Shown: positions 27,585-35,902, numbered from the stretch's first letter. The stretch is DNA of 64,000 nucleotides from an uncultured Alistipes sp. (GCF_963931675.1 NZ_OZ007039.1:901657-965656), one strand, 5' to 3'. A program made the numbers and translations. Notes: generated by a model not told the origin, from the sequence alone.

Positions 27585-27765
27585 ATCGTTTACAAGGCGT
27601 TAGCTTTCATTCTTGTTCTTGAAACTTCGACACTTTCAGAGCAACCAAGAGTAAAGCGGGAACGCCCACGAGAACGTGGGCTTTACTCGTTTATTTGGTT
27701 GCAAGGTAGTCGAAGACCTCAAGAACAGATAAAAGTACTGTCCCACGTCTTTTTTTATCGTATTC
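27585..27765 (+). ncRNA. Rod-shaped structured RNA, 6S RNA candidate
   Basis: The 457-base gap between the argH end and the next lipoprotein contains one long nested fold. Paired segments, from outside in: 27614-27622 with 27719-27727 (TGTTCTTGA), 27625-27631 with 27709-27715 (CTTCGAC), an internal bulge of 9 and 6 bases, 27641-27648 with 27695-27702 (GCAACCAA), 27649-27657 with 27680-27688 (GAGTAAAGC), and an apical hairpin CCCACG/CGTGGG with AGAA loop (27665-27680). T7 follows at about 27750-27757. The length near 180, the rod shape and a central bulge suggest 6S RNA, which binds RNA polymerase holoenzyme. SRP RNA and tmRNA marks are missing. The exact ends and the family are inferred. Confidence 0.5.
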
Positions 27766-27808
27766 AGTCCTGCAGGGGCAGGCGGGACAAATTAACAACT
27801 AATCCGAC

Positions 27809-28918
27809 ATGAAGAAATTTCTGTTTTTGGGATGGCTCCTCGCCGCAGCATCGCTGACCGCCTGCGACAAGGACAACGAACAAAACGGTGACGGGCCCTG
27901 TCCCGTCACCGACATCGAACTCCCGCAATCAAGCGAACAAACGCCAATCGTGCCCGGCAGCACAATCGAAATCCGCGGAAACGGATTCGAAGACGACTGC
28001 GAAATCTGGCTCTTCGAAGAGACCCGGACCGCAGCATCCGCAGGGGTAAAGGCCGAAATCCTCGAAGTCTCCGCTTCCATCGTCCGGTTCACGGCTCCCG
28101 ATCTCTCCGGAGCCCAAAGCATCGAACTTCGGCAAAATAACGGCGCATGGAGAATCGGCACACTGGTATTTCCCGAAGAAGAGGAGGAGACGCCGGTCGA
28201 GATCCTCCCCCGCCGGATCTCACACATCAAAATCACCTATCCGGACGACTTATCCTTCGTCCAGCAGTTCGCCTACGACGAACAGGGCCGCATTGCCTCC
28301 ATCACGGAGACGGACCAGCAATACGCCTATCCCGGAACCACGGCCCAGGATGAAGTGACAAATTTCGCATATGAAAGCGACCGCATCGTCATCACCGAAC
28401 CCTCCGGCGCACAGTCGATCCTCACATTGGTCGACAACAGAACCACTGCCATTACCGGCGTTGCTCACAATGATCACTACACCGACGACTACGCCTTCTC
28501 CTATGATGTAAATGGCTACATCGCCACCAGCACCTGGACCCAGAATCCCGACAAAACCTACTCTGCAAAAAGCATCTACACCGTCGTAAACGGATGTATG
28601 ACTCAAGTCCGGGAAGATGAAGATTCCGAGGAGTGGTACGGAGGCAATGCTTCCTACACAAACAACCCCGAACAGACAAACAACCTCAACATCGACCTGT
28701 TCGGCATCAGCGACTTCATCACCACGACCGATCTCGACCGGATCTATCTGGTCGGCGCCGGAGGAAATCGGCTGAAAAAACTCCCCTCCACGATCGATTA
28801 CGGGGAGAACGGAATTGACACCTATCGCTATACGATGGAGGGCGAATACATCTCGAAAATCGAAATCGACGAGGACGGTGAACCTCTCACGATACTGGAA
28901 ATCTTCTACGAGGATTGA
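27809..28918 (+). CDS. Lipoprotein with IPT/TIG-like and YD-repeat-like regions
   Basis: A 369-residue predicted outer-membrane or periplasmic lipoprotein. The signal peptide ends in the lipobox LTAC (Cys19), followed by an acidic DKDNE stretch that may serve as a surface-export signal of the Bacteroidetes type. Residues about 33-125 (VPGSTIEIRGNGF and the following strands) resemble an IPT/TIG immunoglobulin-like domain. The rest has weak YD/RHS-type units such as QQFAYDEQGRIASITETD and YGENGIDTYRYTMEGEYISKIE. The combination is common in Bacteroidetes proteins of unknown function. Ends at a bidirectional terminator shared with efp. Confidence 0.75.
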   Translation: MKKFLFLGWLLAAASLTACDKDNEQNGDGPCPVTDIELPQSSEQTPIVPGSTIEIRGNGFEDDCEIWLFEETRTAASAGVKAEILEVSASIVRFTAPDLSGAQSIELRQNNGAWRIGTLVFPEEEEETPVEILPRRISHIKITYPDDLSFVQQFAYDEQGRIASITETDQQYAYPGTTAQDEVTNFAYESDRIVITEPSGAQSILTLVDNRTTAITGVAHNDHYTDDYAFSYDVNGYIATSTWTQNPDKTYSAKSIYTVVNGCMTQVREDEDSEEWYGGNASYTNNPEQTNNLNIDLFGISDFITTTDLDRIYLVGAGGNRLKKLPSTIDYGENGIDTYRYTMEGEYISKIEIDEDGEPLTILEIFYED

Positions 28919-28936
28919 CAGTCCGAATCCGACCGC

Positions 28937-28969
28937 AAAAAAGGGCCCCGAAAATTCGGGGCCCTTTTT
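28937..28969. terminator. Bidirectional terminator
   Basis: GGGCCCCGAA (28943-28952) pairs perfectly with TTCGGGGCCC (28955-28964), flanked by A6 on the left and T5 on the right. It ends both the lipoprotein gene (plus) and efp (minus). Confidence 0.92.
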
Positions 28970-28991
28970 CATGGATGACGGGGTTCGCGGA

Positions 28992-29558
28992 CTACTTGAT
29001 GCGCTCGTAGTATTCGCGTGTGCGCGTGTCCACGCGGATCTTGTCACCCGTGTTGATGAACAGCGGCACGCGGATCGTCGCTCCCGTATTCACCGTCGCA
29101 GGCTTCAGCGAGTTCGTCGACGCCGTGTCACCCTTCACGCCCGGCTCCGTATAGGTTACCTCCATGTCCACGATCGGGGGAAGCTCCGCCGAAAGAACCG
29201 TCTCCTTCTCCGTGTGGAACATCACCTCGACAATCTGACCGTCGGCCATCAGGTCGTAGTTGTTGATCAGGTTCTTGTCGATGTTGATCTCCTCGAACGT
29301 CTCCGTGTGCATGAAGTGCATACCCAGGTCATCCTCGTAGGTGAACTGGTACGGACGCCGCTCCACGCGAACCGGCTCGATCTTCACGCCCGCCGAGAAC
29401 GTGTTCTCCAATACGCGGCCGTTCTCCAGGTTCTTCAGTTTCGTGCGCACGAAAGCGGGACCCTTGCCCGGCTTCACATGCTGAAAGTCGATGATCTGGA
29501 ACGTCTTCCCGTCCAGCTCGATGCACATGCCGATCTTGATGTCTGCGGTTGTTGCCAT
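28992..29558 (-). CDS. efp: Elongation factor P
   Basis: EF-P relieves ribosome stalling at proline runs. The 188-residue product starts [18 protein letters not shown] and has the three-domain eIF5A/OB-OB arrangement. The tip loop reads [10 protein letters not shown], with Lys32 in the position that is modified in many bacteria; no modification enzyme is in the window. [23 protein letters not shown] is the C-terminal signature. The ATG at 29556-29558 is chosen because the open frame further upstream runs through the promoter box. Confidence 0.96.
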   Translation of the reverse strand: MATTADIKIGMCIELDGKTFQIIDFQHVKPGKGPAFVRTKLKNLENGRVLENTFSAGVKIEPVRVERRPYQFTYEDDLGMHFMHTETFEEINIDKNLINNYDLMADGQIVEVMFHTEKETVLSAELPPIVDMEVTYTEPGVKGDTASTNSLKPATVNTGATIRVPLFINTGDKIRVDTRTREYYERIK

Positions 29559-29591
29559 AGTATCTGTTTTTTTAAGTGTTCTTCGCGGCCG

Positions 29592-29599
29592 CAAAGGTA
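29592..29599 (-). promoter_or_regulatory. Promoter -7 box of efp
   Basis: On the minus strand this reads TACCTTTG, matching TAnnTTTG, 33 bases before the efp start. The -33 region is AT-rich without a clear TTTG. Confidence 0.6.
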
Positions 29600-29663
29600 A
29601 CAAAAACTTCCCGAATTTCCTAATCCCCGGACCACGCAACGTTTCCCGCCCTATCCGGCTGGG

Positions 29664-30272
29664 CTACAATTCGATCGACTTGCACCGAAGGCCCAACTGA
29701 CGGATCTTCTCCAACGTCCGGGGAAGCGCGTAGCGCATGTTCCGGAAAGCCTTCTCGCTGTCGTGGAAAACGACGATGGCGCCCGGAGCCAGGTATTTCG
29801 TCACGTTCTTCAGGCACGTCCGGGGAGACAACTGCCGGTTGTAGTCCCGGGAGATGATGTCCCACATCACCAGCTTGTAGCGCTGGCCCAGCAGACGCGC
29901 CTGCGCCGGCGTAATCTGCGCGTAGGGAGGCCGGAACAACTCCGTATGGAGCAGGTCGTTCGCAAAATCGACATCCTCCGTATAGCGCTCCAGGCTCATC
30001 CCCCAACCCTTCTGGTGCGAATAGGTGTGGTTACCCACCTTGTGCCCCGCATCCAGGATCCGCCGGTAAAGGTCCGGGTACATCTCCACGTTCTTGCCCA
30101 GCACGAAGAACGTGGCCTTCGCGTCGTACTTCTCCAGCGTCGAGAGAATCCACTCCGTAATACCCGGCGTGGGCCCGTCGTCAAAGGTCAGGAAAACCCC
30201 GTCCGGGTCGTCGATCTCCCAGATCAGGTCCGGCATCAGGCGCCGGATGAGTTTCGGTGGTTTCAAGCGCAT
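29664..30272 (-). CDS. Polysaccharide deacetylase (NodB domain)
   Basis: A 202-residue CE4-family enzyme that removes N- or O-acetyl groups from glycans such as peptidoglycan or chitin-like polymers. The catalytic motifs are complete: TFDDGP with Asp31/Asp32, HTYSH with His82 and His86, FRPPY (about 113-117), and VVFHDS near the C-terminus. No signal peptide is evident; the N-terminus (MRLKPPKLIRRLMPDLIW) is basic and short, so the location is uncertain. Divergent from the DUF4837 lipoprotein, with only 76 bases between them. Confidence 0.9.
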   Translation of the reverse strand: MRLKPPKLIRRLMPDLIWEIDDPDGVFLTFDDGPTPGITEWILSTLEKYDAKATFFVLGKNVEMYPDLYRRILDAGHKVGNHTYSHQKGWGMSLERYTEDVDFANDLLHTELFRPPYAQITPAQARLLGQRYKLVMWDIISRDYNRQLSPRTCLKNVTKYLAPGAIVVFHDSEKAFRNMRYALPRTLEKIRQLGLRCKSIEL

Positions 30273-30279
30273 ACGCCCG

Positions 30280-30287
30280 CAAAATTA
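30280..30287 (-). promoter_or_regulatory. Promoter -7 box, possibly leaderless deacetylase mRNA
   Basis: On the minus strand this reads TAATTTTG, a TAnnTTTG match only seven bases before the deacetylase ATG (30270-30272). Transcription would start at or next to the A of the ATG. Confidence 0.45.
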
Positions 30288-30319
30288 ATCATTTTCCGTG
30301 CCTTTTGGAAAAATAGTTG

Positions 30320-30327
30320 TATATTTG
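30320..30327 (+). promoter_or_regulatory. Promoter -7 box of the DUF4837 gene
   Basis: TATATTTG, 21 bases before the ATG at 30349. The AT-rich stretch after it is typical of Bacteroidetes leaders. Confidence 0.6.
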
Positions 30328-30348
30328 TAAATATTCAATTCTTACTCC

Positions 30349-31362
30349 ATGACCATGAAAACGCTTTGCCGTGGCATATTCGCCCTGATGATCGCCGCCG
30401 CTGTGGCCGGATGCGACGCTTTCCATACCCTCAACAAGAAAAAAACCGCTCAGGGGCGACCCTACGAGCTCATCGTCGTATGCCCGCAGATGGAGTGGAA
30501 CGGAGAACTCGGGGACTCCCTGCGCGCCGTCTTCACGGCCCCGGTCCCCTATCTGAACCAGGTCGAACCCCTCTTCGATGTCCTCCGGGTCACCGAACGC
30601 GGGTTCAAGGACATGATCGCAGACCATCGCAATATCCTCAAGATCGTCGTTGACCCCGAGGTCCGGCAGGCGGAAGCGGCCGTCGAGTACAATGTCACTT
30701 CCGAACCCCAGATCGTCGTCACGCTCCAGGGACCCGATGACAAGGCCGTCGTCGGATACCTCTCCCAAAACCGCGACAACCTGCTCCACGTCCTCGAACA
30801 GGCCGAACGCGACCGGGACGTCCAGACGTACACCTCGTTCAACAACCCCGGAATCGAAGCCGCCATCCGGGAACTCTTCGGCATGGAGATCAAGGTCCCC
30901 AAAGGGTACGTTCTCGCCAAACAGACCGACGATTTCCTCTGGGCCCGATATGAATACCCCACGGCAAGCCAGGGATTCTTCGTATACTCCTATCCCTACG
31001 AAGGCCCCGAGTCCCTCTCGCTCGATGCCCTGATCAAGGCCCGGAACAGGTTCGCTGCCCTGATTCCCGGACCCTCCGACGGCTCCTACATGATCACATC
31101 CGACGCTTTCGAACCCGGCTATCGGCTCTTCCGCCTCGAAGGACGGCTCTGGTGCGAACTCCGCGGCTTCTGGGACGTGGAGGGTGACTTCATGGGCGGT
31201 CCATTCGTCAGCTACACGACCGTCGATACCGAAACCAACCGCATATTCACCCTCGACGGTTATGTTTACGCCCCCGACCTCAACAAACCCCGCAAGCGGA
31301 ATTACATCCGGGGCATAGAGCATCTGCTCTACACGATCCATTTCCCCGAGCAGCAAAAATAA
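30349..31362 (+). CDS. DUF4837 lipoprotein
   Basis: A 337-residue lipoprotein with a signal peptide ending in the lipobox AVAGC (Cys22). The body matches what I recall of DUF4837, a Bacteroidetes-only family: GRPYELIVVCPQMEWNGELGDSL near the N-terminus (pieces of it), then FGMEIKVPKGYVLAKQTDDFLW and SYTTVDTETNRIFTLDGYVYAP towards the end. No function is established for the family. The ATG at 30355 (MKTLCRG) is an alternative start that would shorten it by two residues. A G9 run begins eight bases after the stop codon. Confidence 0.8.
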   Translation: MTMKTLCRGIFALMIAAAVAGCDAFHTLNKKKTAQGRPYELIVVCPQMEWNGELGDSLRAVFTAPVPYLNQVEPLFDVLRVTERGFKDMIADHRNILKIVVDPEVRQAEAAVEYNVTSEPQIVVTLQGPDDKAVVGYLSQNRDNLLHVLEQAERDRDVQTYTSFNNPGIEAAIRELFGMEIKVPKGYVLAKQTDDFLWARYEYPTASQGFFVYSYPYEGPESLSLDALIKARNRFAALIPGPSDGSYMITSDAFEPGYRLFRLEGRLWCELRGFWDVEGDFMGGPFVSYTTVDTETNRIFTLDGYVYAPDLNKPRKRNYIRGIEHLLYTIHFPEQQK

Positions 31363-31370
31363 CCGCAGAA

Positions 31371-31577
31371 GGGGGGGGGCCGGAAGAGGATGAGGGAGAG
31401 GAAGAGAGGAAGAGAGGAAGAGAGAGGCAAGAGAAGCGAGAAAAGAAGAGAGGGCAAGAGAGGGCAGGAGAGGGAAGATAGAAGCAAGAGAAGCAAGAAA
31501 AGAAGAGAGGGGCAGGGAGGGAAGGAGAGGGCCGGCAGAGAAGCAGAGAGAGAAAAGGCTGAGGAGCTGAAAAAGTA
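31371..31577 (+). repeat. G9 run plus purine-rich low-complexity spacer
   Basis: Nine G (31371-31379) are followed by about 200 bases made almost only of A and G on the sense strand (GGAAGAG, GCAAGAGAAG and similar). It includes an imperfect direct repeat with a 57-base offset (about 31428 and 31485). A 62-codon open frame at 31390-31578 exists only because stop codons need T, which is nearly absent. No promoter box is visible before cls, and the last 67 bases before cls show nothing notable. Confidence 0.8.
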
Positions 31578-31644
31578 GGCCGCAAAAACAGACACGAATC
31601 CCGCCCCGAGAAACAGTCGATAAAAACGGCAGCCGTAACACCGT

Positions 31645-33060
31645 ATGCAGCAAATTCTGACATACATCTTCATTGCACTCTACTCGGTGACGATCCTCAG
31701 CGTCATTCTGGTCATCATTACCGAAAACCGGAACCCGCTGAAGACCCTCCCCTGGATTATCGTGCTCATCTTCGCACCCGTGGTCGGACTCCTCTTTTAC
31801 TTCTTCTTCGGGCAGAACCTCTCCAAACAACGGATCATATCCCGAAGAACCCGGAAACGAATCACCATGCACCTCGCCGAATCCGACGAATCCGGACACC
31901 CCGAAATCCCGGAAACCTGGAAACCCCTCGCCAAACTCCTCAAAAGCACAATCCACGCCGTACCCCTGTACGGCAGCCGAATTACCCCCTATACCGACGG
32001 AGCAGCCAAAATGGAGGCTCTGCTCGATGAAATCAAACTCGCACGACACCATATACACCTCCAATACTACATCTTCTGCGACGATGATACCGGGAAGCTG
32101 CTGCGCGACGTCCTCGTCGAAAAGGCCCGGAAAGGCGTACGGATCCGGATCCTCTACGACGATGTCGGATGCAGCGGCGTCAAAAAGGCATTCTTCGATT
32201 CCATGAGAAACGTGGGTATCGAAGTCCACGCCTTCCTCCATGTCCGTTTCCCTCGCTTCACCAGCAAAATCAATTACCGGAACCACCGCAAAATCGCCGT
32301 TATCGACGGCCGGGTGGGATTCATCGGCGGAATGAACATCGCTGACCGATATGTCCACGGACCCGGATGGGGTACCTGGAAAGACTCCCACTTCCGAATC
32401 GAAGGAAACGGAGTCGCCGGACTTCAGGCTTCGTTCCTCAGCGACTGGTCCGCAACCACCAAACACCGCATCACGGGACCCGAATACTATCCCCTGGCCA
32501 AACGATATACGGACGGAATCCTTCAGATCGTCCCGAGCGGGCCCTTCGGAAAGTGGAGAACACTCCTCCAGGGGGACAGCTACGCCATCGAGAACGCCAG
32601 AAAACGGGTCTGGATACAAACCCCCTACTACCTCCCCTCCGACGTCCTCAACTCCGCACTCCAGGCTGCCGCACTCGCCGGAATCGACGTGAGAATCATG
32701 CTCCCCGCACGCTCCGATTCGCGCGTCGTAGACCTCGCATCGCACTCCTTTCTCGACGACATGATGAAAGCCGGAGCGAAGATCCTCTTCTACACCCCGG
32801 GATTCCTCCACGCCAAACTCCTGATCATCGACGACGTCCTGACCATAATCGGTTCCGCAAACATGGATTTCCGAAGTTTCGAGCACAATTTCGAGGTCAA
32901 CGCCTTCGTCTACGACGCCGATTTCAATGCGCAAATGTCCCGCATATTCACCGACGACACCGCCCGGTCCCACGCCCTGACACCCGCCGAATGGTTCAAC
33001 CGCCCCCGGTCGCGACGATGGGCGGAATCCCTGATGCGCGTATTCTCGCCCCTGCTGTAA
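31645..33060 (+). CDS. cls: Cardiolipin synthase (PLD family)
   Basis: Membrane enzyme that condenses two phosphatidylglycerols to cardiolipin. The 471-residue product has two N-terminal transmembrane helices (residues about 5-25 and 36-56, ending FYFFFGQN). Two phospholipase-D HKD motifs follow: HRKIAVID in the first half (NYRNHRKIAVIDGRVGFIGG) and HAKLLIIDD in the second, each followed by the GSxN-type context (IGSANMDFRSFEHN). Length and layout are those of ClsA-type enzymes. It lies downstream of the purine-rich spacer and converges on the two-component pair without a visible hairpin terminator. Confidence 0.93.
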   Translation: MQQILTYIFIALYSVTILSVILVIITENRNPLKTLPWIIVLIFAPVVGLLFYFFFGQNLSKQRIISRRTRKRITMHLAESDESGHPEIPETWKPLAKLLKSTIHAVPLYGSRITPYTDGAAKMEALLDEIKLARHHIHLQYYIFCDDDTGKLLRDVLVEKARKGVRIRILYDDVGCSGVKKAFFDSMRNVGIEVHAFLHVRFPRFTSKINYRNHRKIAVIDGRVGFIGGMNIADRYVHGPGWGTWKDSHFRIEGNGVAGLQASFLSDWSATTKHRITGPEYYPLAKRYTDGILQIVPSGPFGKWRTLLQGDSYAIENARKRVWIQTPYYLPSDVLNSALQAAALAGIDVRIMLPARSDSRVVDLASHSFLDDMMKAGAKILFYTPGFLHAKLLIIDDVLTIIGSANMDFRSFEHNFEVNAFVYDADFNAQMSRIFTDDTARSHALTPAEWFNRPRSRRWAESLMRVFSPLL

Positions 33061-33080
33061 CCCGAAGAAAAAGAGAGCAG

Positions 33081-33160
33081 AAGGAGAGGGGGGGGCGGAA
33101 AATGGAAAATGGAAAATGGAGAATCGGGGGAGGGATAATGGGGGAAATGGATGGGTAAAC
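33081..33160 (+). repeat. G8 run and short purine repeats after cls
   Basis: GGAGA and G8 (33088-33095) are followed by three tandem copies of AAAATGG and then G-rich purine sequence up to the converging response-regulator gene. No hairpin is seen, so neither converging gene has an obvious intrinsic terminator here. Confidence 0.7.
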
Positions 33161-33170
33161 CGCAGGCGGA

Positions 33171-33806
33171 TCAGAGCTCCACGATGCCGTGGCGGATCGC
33201 ATAGACCACCAGCGAGGCCGTATTCTTGCAACCCGTCTTTTCAAGGATATTCGCACGGTGCTTGTCCACCGTCCGCTTCGAGATGAAGAGCGAATCGGCA
33301 ATCTCCTGATTCGACAAACCCTGGCAAACGGCAACCAGAATCTCCCGCTCCCGCGACGAAAGCGGTTCGTCCGGGACATCCTCACGCGTGCGCATGCGCC
33401 CCGTCAGTGACGAGAGCAGCTGCGGCGAAAAGTAACTCCCTCCCGCCATCACCGTATCGATCGCCTCCAGCACATCGCCGATATCCGAATCCTTCAGCAG
33501 GAAACCTTTCGCCCCGGCCTTCACCATCCGCGAATAGTAGCTCTCCTCACCGAACATCGACAGCGTGATGATCCGCAACTCCGGACGCCGGGCCAGGGCC
33601 CGCTCCGTGGTCTGTGCGCCGTCGAGCCCCGGCATGGCGAAATCCATGAAGACGATATCCGCCTCCACGGCATCCAGCATTCCCAGAAACTCCTCGCCGC
33701 TTCCCGCTTCGCCTACAACCCGGCACTCCCCGCAATGCTCCAGCAAACCCCGCAGGCCGTTGCGGAAGAGCGAATGGTCGTCGACAAGGATGATCCGCCG
33801 TTCCAT
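33171..33806 (-). CDS. NarL/LuxR-family response regulator
   Basis: A 211-residue DNA-binding response regulator. The receiver domain (1-120) has the acidic pair at 9-10 (LVDDHSLFRNG), the phosphorylatable Asp55 in IVFMDFAMPG and the conserved Lys in KAGAKGFLLKDS. A LuxR-type helix-turn-helix (about 145-205) reads LSSREREILVAVCQGLSNQEIADSL and similar. It starts one base after the histidine kinase gene ends and must be its partner. The target genes cannot be read from the sequence. Confidence 0.93.
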   Translation of the reverse strand: MERRIILVDDHSLFRNGLRGLLEHCGECRVVGEAGSGEEFLGMLDAVEADIVFMDFAMPGLDGAQTTERALARRPELRIITLSMFGEESYYSRMVKAGAKGFLLKDSDIGDVLEAIDTVMAGGSYFSPQLLSSLTGRMRTREDVPDEPLSSREREILVAVCQGLSNQEIADSLFISKRTVDKHRANILEKTGCKNTASLVVYAIRHGIVEL

Positions 33807-33807
33807 A

Positions 33808-34785
33808 TCAGCGGCGGCGTTTACGGTTGCGCTTTGCAGGGGCCGGCTCCTGCTGTGTGTTCACGCGGATCGCAGCCCGCATCCCCTTGCCCTTCGACGA
33901 GGTGATGTCGAACGTCCCGCCCAGCGAATTGATCCGCGAAGCGATGTTCGAAAGGCCCATTCCGCAGTCCATCATCGCCTGCGGGTTGAAGCCCCGGCCG
34001 TTGTCCGAATAGTCCAGCGCCAGCTCCGGACCGTTCTGAGACAGCGACAGGTTCACCTCCGTACAGGCCGCGTGTTTGAGCGAATTGTTGATCAGCTCGC
34101 AGATCACCCGGTAGAGGATCACCTCGATATCCGTATCGTAGCGCTCGCCCCGCAGGTTCGTCGTGAAGCGGATCTTCACGTCGTGCATCGCCGCACTCTT
34201 GTCGATGAAGTTCTGCACGCCGCGCGCCAGTCCGAAGTCGTTCAGCACGTGCGGCGACAGGTTGTTCGAGATCTCGCGCAGCGAACGGATCGCCTCGTCG
34301 ATCACGTAGGTCGTATTGGCGATGATCTCTCGCTGCTCGGCGTTGTGCTCCTCGCGCGAAAGGGCCGTCAGCGACATCTTCGCGGACGACAGCAGCGGCC
34401 CCAGGCCGTCGTGGAGCTCCTTCGAGAAGCGCGAGCGCGCCTTCTCCTCCGTACGCAGCACCGCCGTCAGGATCCGTTTGTTCAGCAGCGACCGCTGGCG
34501 GTTCAGCCGCTCGATATACTTGAAGAGTTTGTGCGCATACATCACGCCGATCGACAGGCAGACCGAAATCACGATGCCCAGGTAGGCGAACCACCACCGA
34601 GCAATCACCTCGACGCCCGACTCTACGAGCAACTGGATCAGGCGCTCCACCGAAAGCAGCGAAAAGCCCACGATGAAGAGAATCCACACCGAATTGTACT
34701 TCGTGGTGCGCACCAGCCGCAACGCATAGCCCGTAGCTACGCACTGGATAACGATCGAAATGACTAACAGGATCTTGATCAGCAT
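33808..34785 (-). CDS. Sensor histidine kinase (HisKA_3 type)
   Basis: A 325-residue membrane sensor kinase of the NarX/DesK class. Three hydrophobic helices fill the first 86 residues with little periplasmic domain, so it probably senses a signal in or at the membrane. The phosphoacceptor is His125 in SKELHDGLGPLLSSAKMSL. The ATP-binding domain has ELINNSLKHA (N box), DNGRGF and GMGLSNIASRI (G boxes). The basic C-terminus (KRNRKRRR) is unusual. First gene of the two-gene operon with its response regulator. Confidence 0.92.
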   Translation of the reverse strand: MLIKILLVISIVIQCVATGYALRLVRTTKYNSVWILFIVGFSLLSVERLIQLLVESGVEVIARWWFAYLGIVISVCLSIGVMYAHKLFKYIERLNRQRSLLNKRILTAVLRTEEKARSRFSKELHDGLGPLLSSAKMSLTALSREEHNAEQREIIANTTYVIDEAIRSLREISNNLSPHVLNDFGLARGVQNFIDKSAAMHDVKIRFTTNLRGERYDTDIEVILYRVICELINNSLKHAACTEVNLSLSQNGPELALDYSDNGRGFNPQAMMDCGMGLSNIASRINSLGGTFDITSSKGKGMRAAIRVNTQQEPAPAKRNRKRRR

Positions 34786-34809
34786 AGAGCGGTGTTTTTT
34801 CTGTTTTTA

Positions 34810-34817
34810 CAAAGATA
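34810..34817 (-). promoter_or_regulatory. Promoter -7 box of the two-component operon
   Basis: On the minus strand this reads TATCTTTG, 24 bases before the kinase start. Confidence 0.65.
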
Positions 34818-34852
34818 CGAAACTGCGGCCAATCAACCGCACGATTCCGCCG

Positions 34853-35659
34853 CTATTTTCGAGAGGCAGGGTCCGAATCGCACGCCGAAGGAAAGGACCG
34901 GCGCAGATTCCGCAACTGCCCATAGTCCGTCAGGTCGGTCTGAACAGGGACCACCGCCACGTATTTGTTCCGAAGCGCCCACTCGTCGGTATCCTCCGCG
35001 TCGGGTTCGCTGTTGACAAAGGCGCCCGTGAGCCAGAAATACTCCCGACCGCGCGGATCTTCGTGCCGGTAGAACTCCTCCCGCCAGAATCCCCGGTTCT
35101 GGCGGCACAGACGGATGCCCCGCAGCTCCTCGGGACGACCCGCGGGGACATTCACGTTCAGGCACAGCGGCAACTCGACCGGACCGGAGAGCAACGCCTC
35201 GACGACCTGCGTCCCGTAGTGCACCGCGGCCTCGAAATCCGCATCCGCACCGTGGTCGTCCAGAGAAAGGCCCACCGCCGGACAGCCGTAAAAACTCCCC
35301 TCGATGGCCGCACCCATCGTCCCCGAATAGAGGATGTTCACCGCCGAGTTCGAGCCGTGGTTGATCCCCGAAATCATCAGGTCGACACGCTTCTCGCGCA
35401 GCAGGTAGTCGAAAGCCATCTTCACGCAGTCCACCGGCGTTCCCGAAAAGGAGTAGACATCGACCCCTTCTTCCTCGCGGACCTTTCGCAAATAGAGCGG
35501 GTTATACATCGTAATGGCCTGGCTCATGCCGCTCTGAGGCGTCTCCGGAGCCACACCGACAACCCGGCCGAAGCGCCGGGCTACTTCAATGGCGGCGGCA
35601 AAACCTTTCGAGGCGTAGCCGTCGTCGTTCGTCACCAATATCAATCGTTCGTTCTTCAT
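34853..35659 (-). CDS. surE: 5'/3'-nucleotidase SurE
   Basis: SurE dephosphorylates nucleoside 5'- and 3'-monophosphates. The 268-residue product begins MKNERLILVTNDDGYASKG with the metal-binding NDD. It carries the conserved SGTPVDCVK, ISGINHGSNSAVNILYSGT and YWLTG-like (FWLTGAF) segments. The frame is open 31 codons further upstream, but that stretch holds no SurE similarity; ATG 35657-35659 is the family start. Transcribed divergently from rplS. Confidence 0.95.
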   Translation of the reverse strand: MKNERLILVTNDDGYASKGFAAAIEVARRFGRVVGVAPETPQSGMSQAITMYNPLYLRKVREEEGVDVYSFSGTPVDCVKMAFDYLLREKRVDLMISGINHGSNSAVNILYSGTMGAAIEGSFYGCPAVGLSLDDHGADADFEAAVHYGTQVVEALLSGPVELPLCLNVNVPAGRPEELRGIRLCRQNRGFWREEFYRHEDPRGREYFWLTGAFVNSEPDAEDTDEWALRNKYVAVVPVQTDLTDYGQLRNLRRSFPSACDSDPASRK

Positions 35660-35749
35660 CGTTCCGGTTTTTCGGCAGAGTGCGCTTCGGAACGGAATCG
35701 GAGGGTCGTTCGGGCATCCCGAAGGGGGTTCCGCAGTGCACAACGCAAG

Positions 35750-35757
35750 CAAAGGTA
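35750..35757 (-). promoter_or_regulatory. Promoter -7 box of surE
   Basis: On the minus strand this reads TACCTTTG, about 90 bases before the surE ATG. It is back to back with the rplS promoter about 55 bases away. Confidence 0.6.
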
Positions 35758-35786
35758 CGAATAAATCTCTCTTTTTTCACGCATAA

Positions 35787-35819
35787 TTTGCATCATATCG
35801 TTTTTTCTCTTTATCTTTG
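35787..35819 (+). promoter_or_regulatory. Promoter of the long rplS leader
   Basis: TTTG (35787-35790) and TATCTTTG (35812-35819) lie 21 bases apart, a good Bacteroidetes promoter. Transcription would start near 35826, more than 500 bases before the rplS ATG at 36342, so the whole repeat array would be transcribed as a 5' leader. Confidence 0.65.
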
Positions 35820-35873
35820 CACTCCCCATCAGGGCGTATATCGACCTCTTTCATTGGGCGGTACGGCAAACGC

Positions 35874-35900
35874 GGGGGGGGGCCGTGAAACGGGGGGGGG
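35874..35900 (+). repeat. Two G9 runs in the rplS leader
   Basis: Nine G at 35874-35882 and again at 35892-35900, nine bases apart, directly before the 74-base tandem repeats. Confidence 0.85.
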
Positions 35901-35902
35901 TG

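Noticed and set aside
27585..27765. SRP RNA or tmRNA
   Set aside because: The GGAAGCAGCC-type SRP loop and the tRNA-like ends or tag frame of tmRNA are absent; the rod shape fits 6S better.
31390..31578. 62-residue Lys/Arg/Glu-rich protein in the spacer before cls
   Set aside because: The segment is open only because it lacks T. There is no promoter box, no other sign of translation, and the composition is low complexity.
30289..33231. 980-codon open frame opposite DUF4837 and cls
   Set aside because: It spans two real genes and the purine spacer between them, where the antisense strand reads as monotonous Ser/Leu/Pro. No protein family is recognisable.
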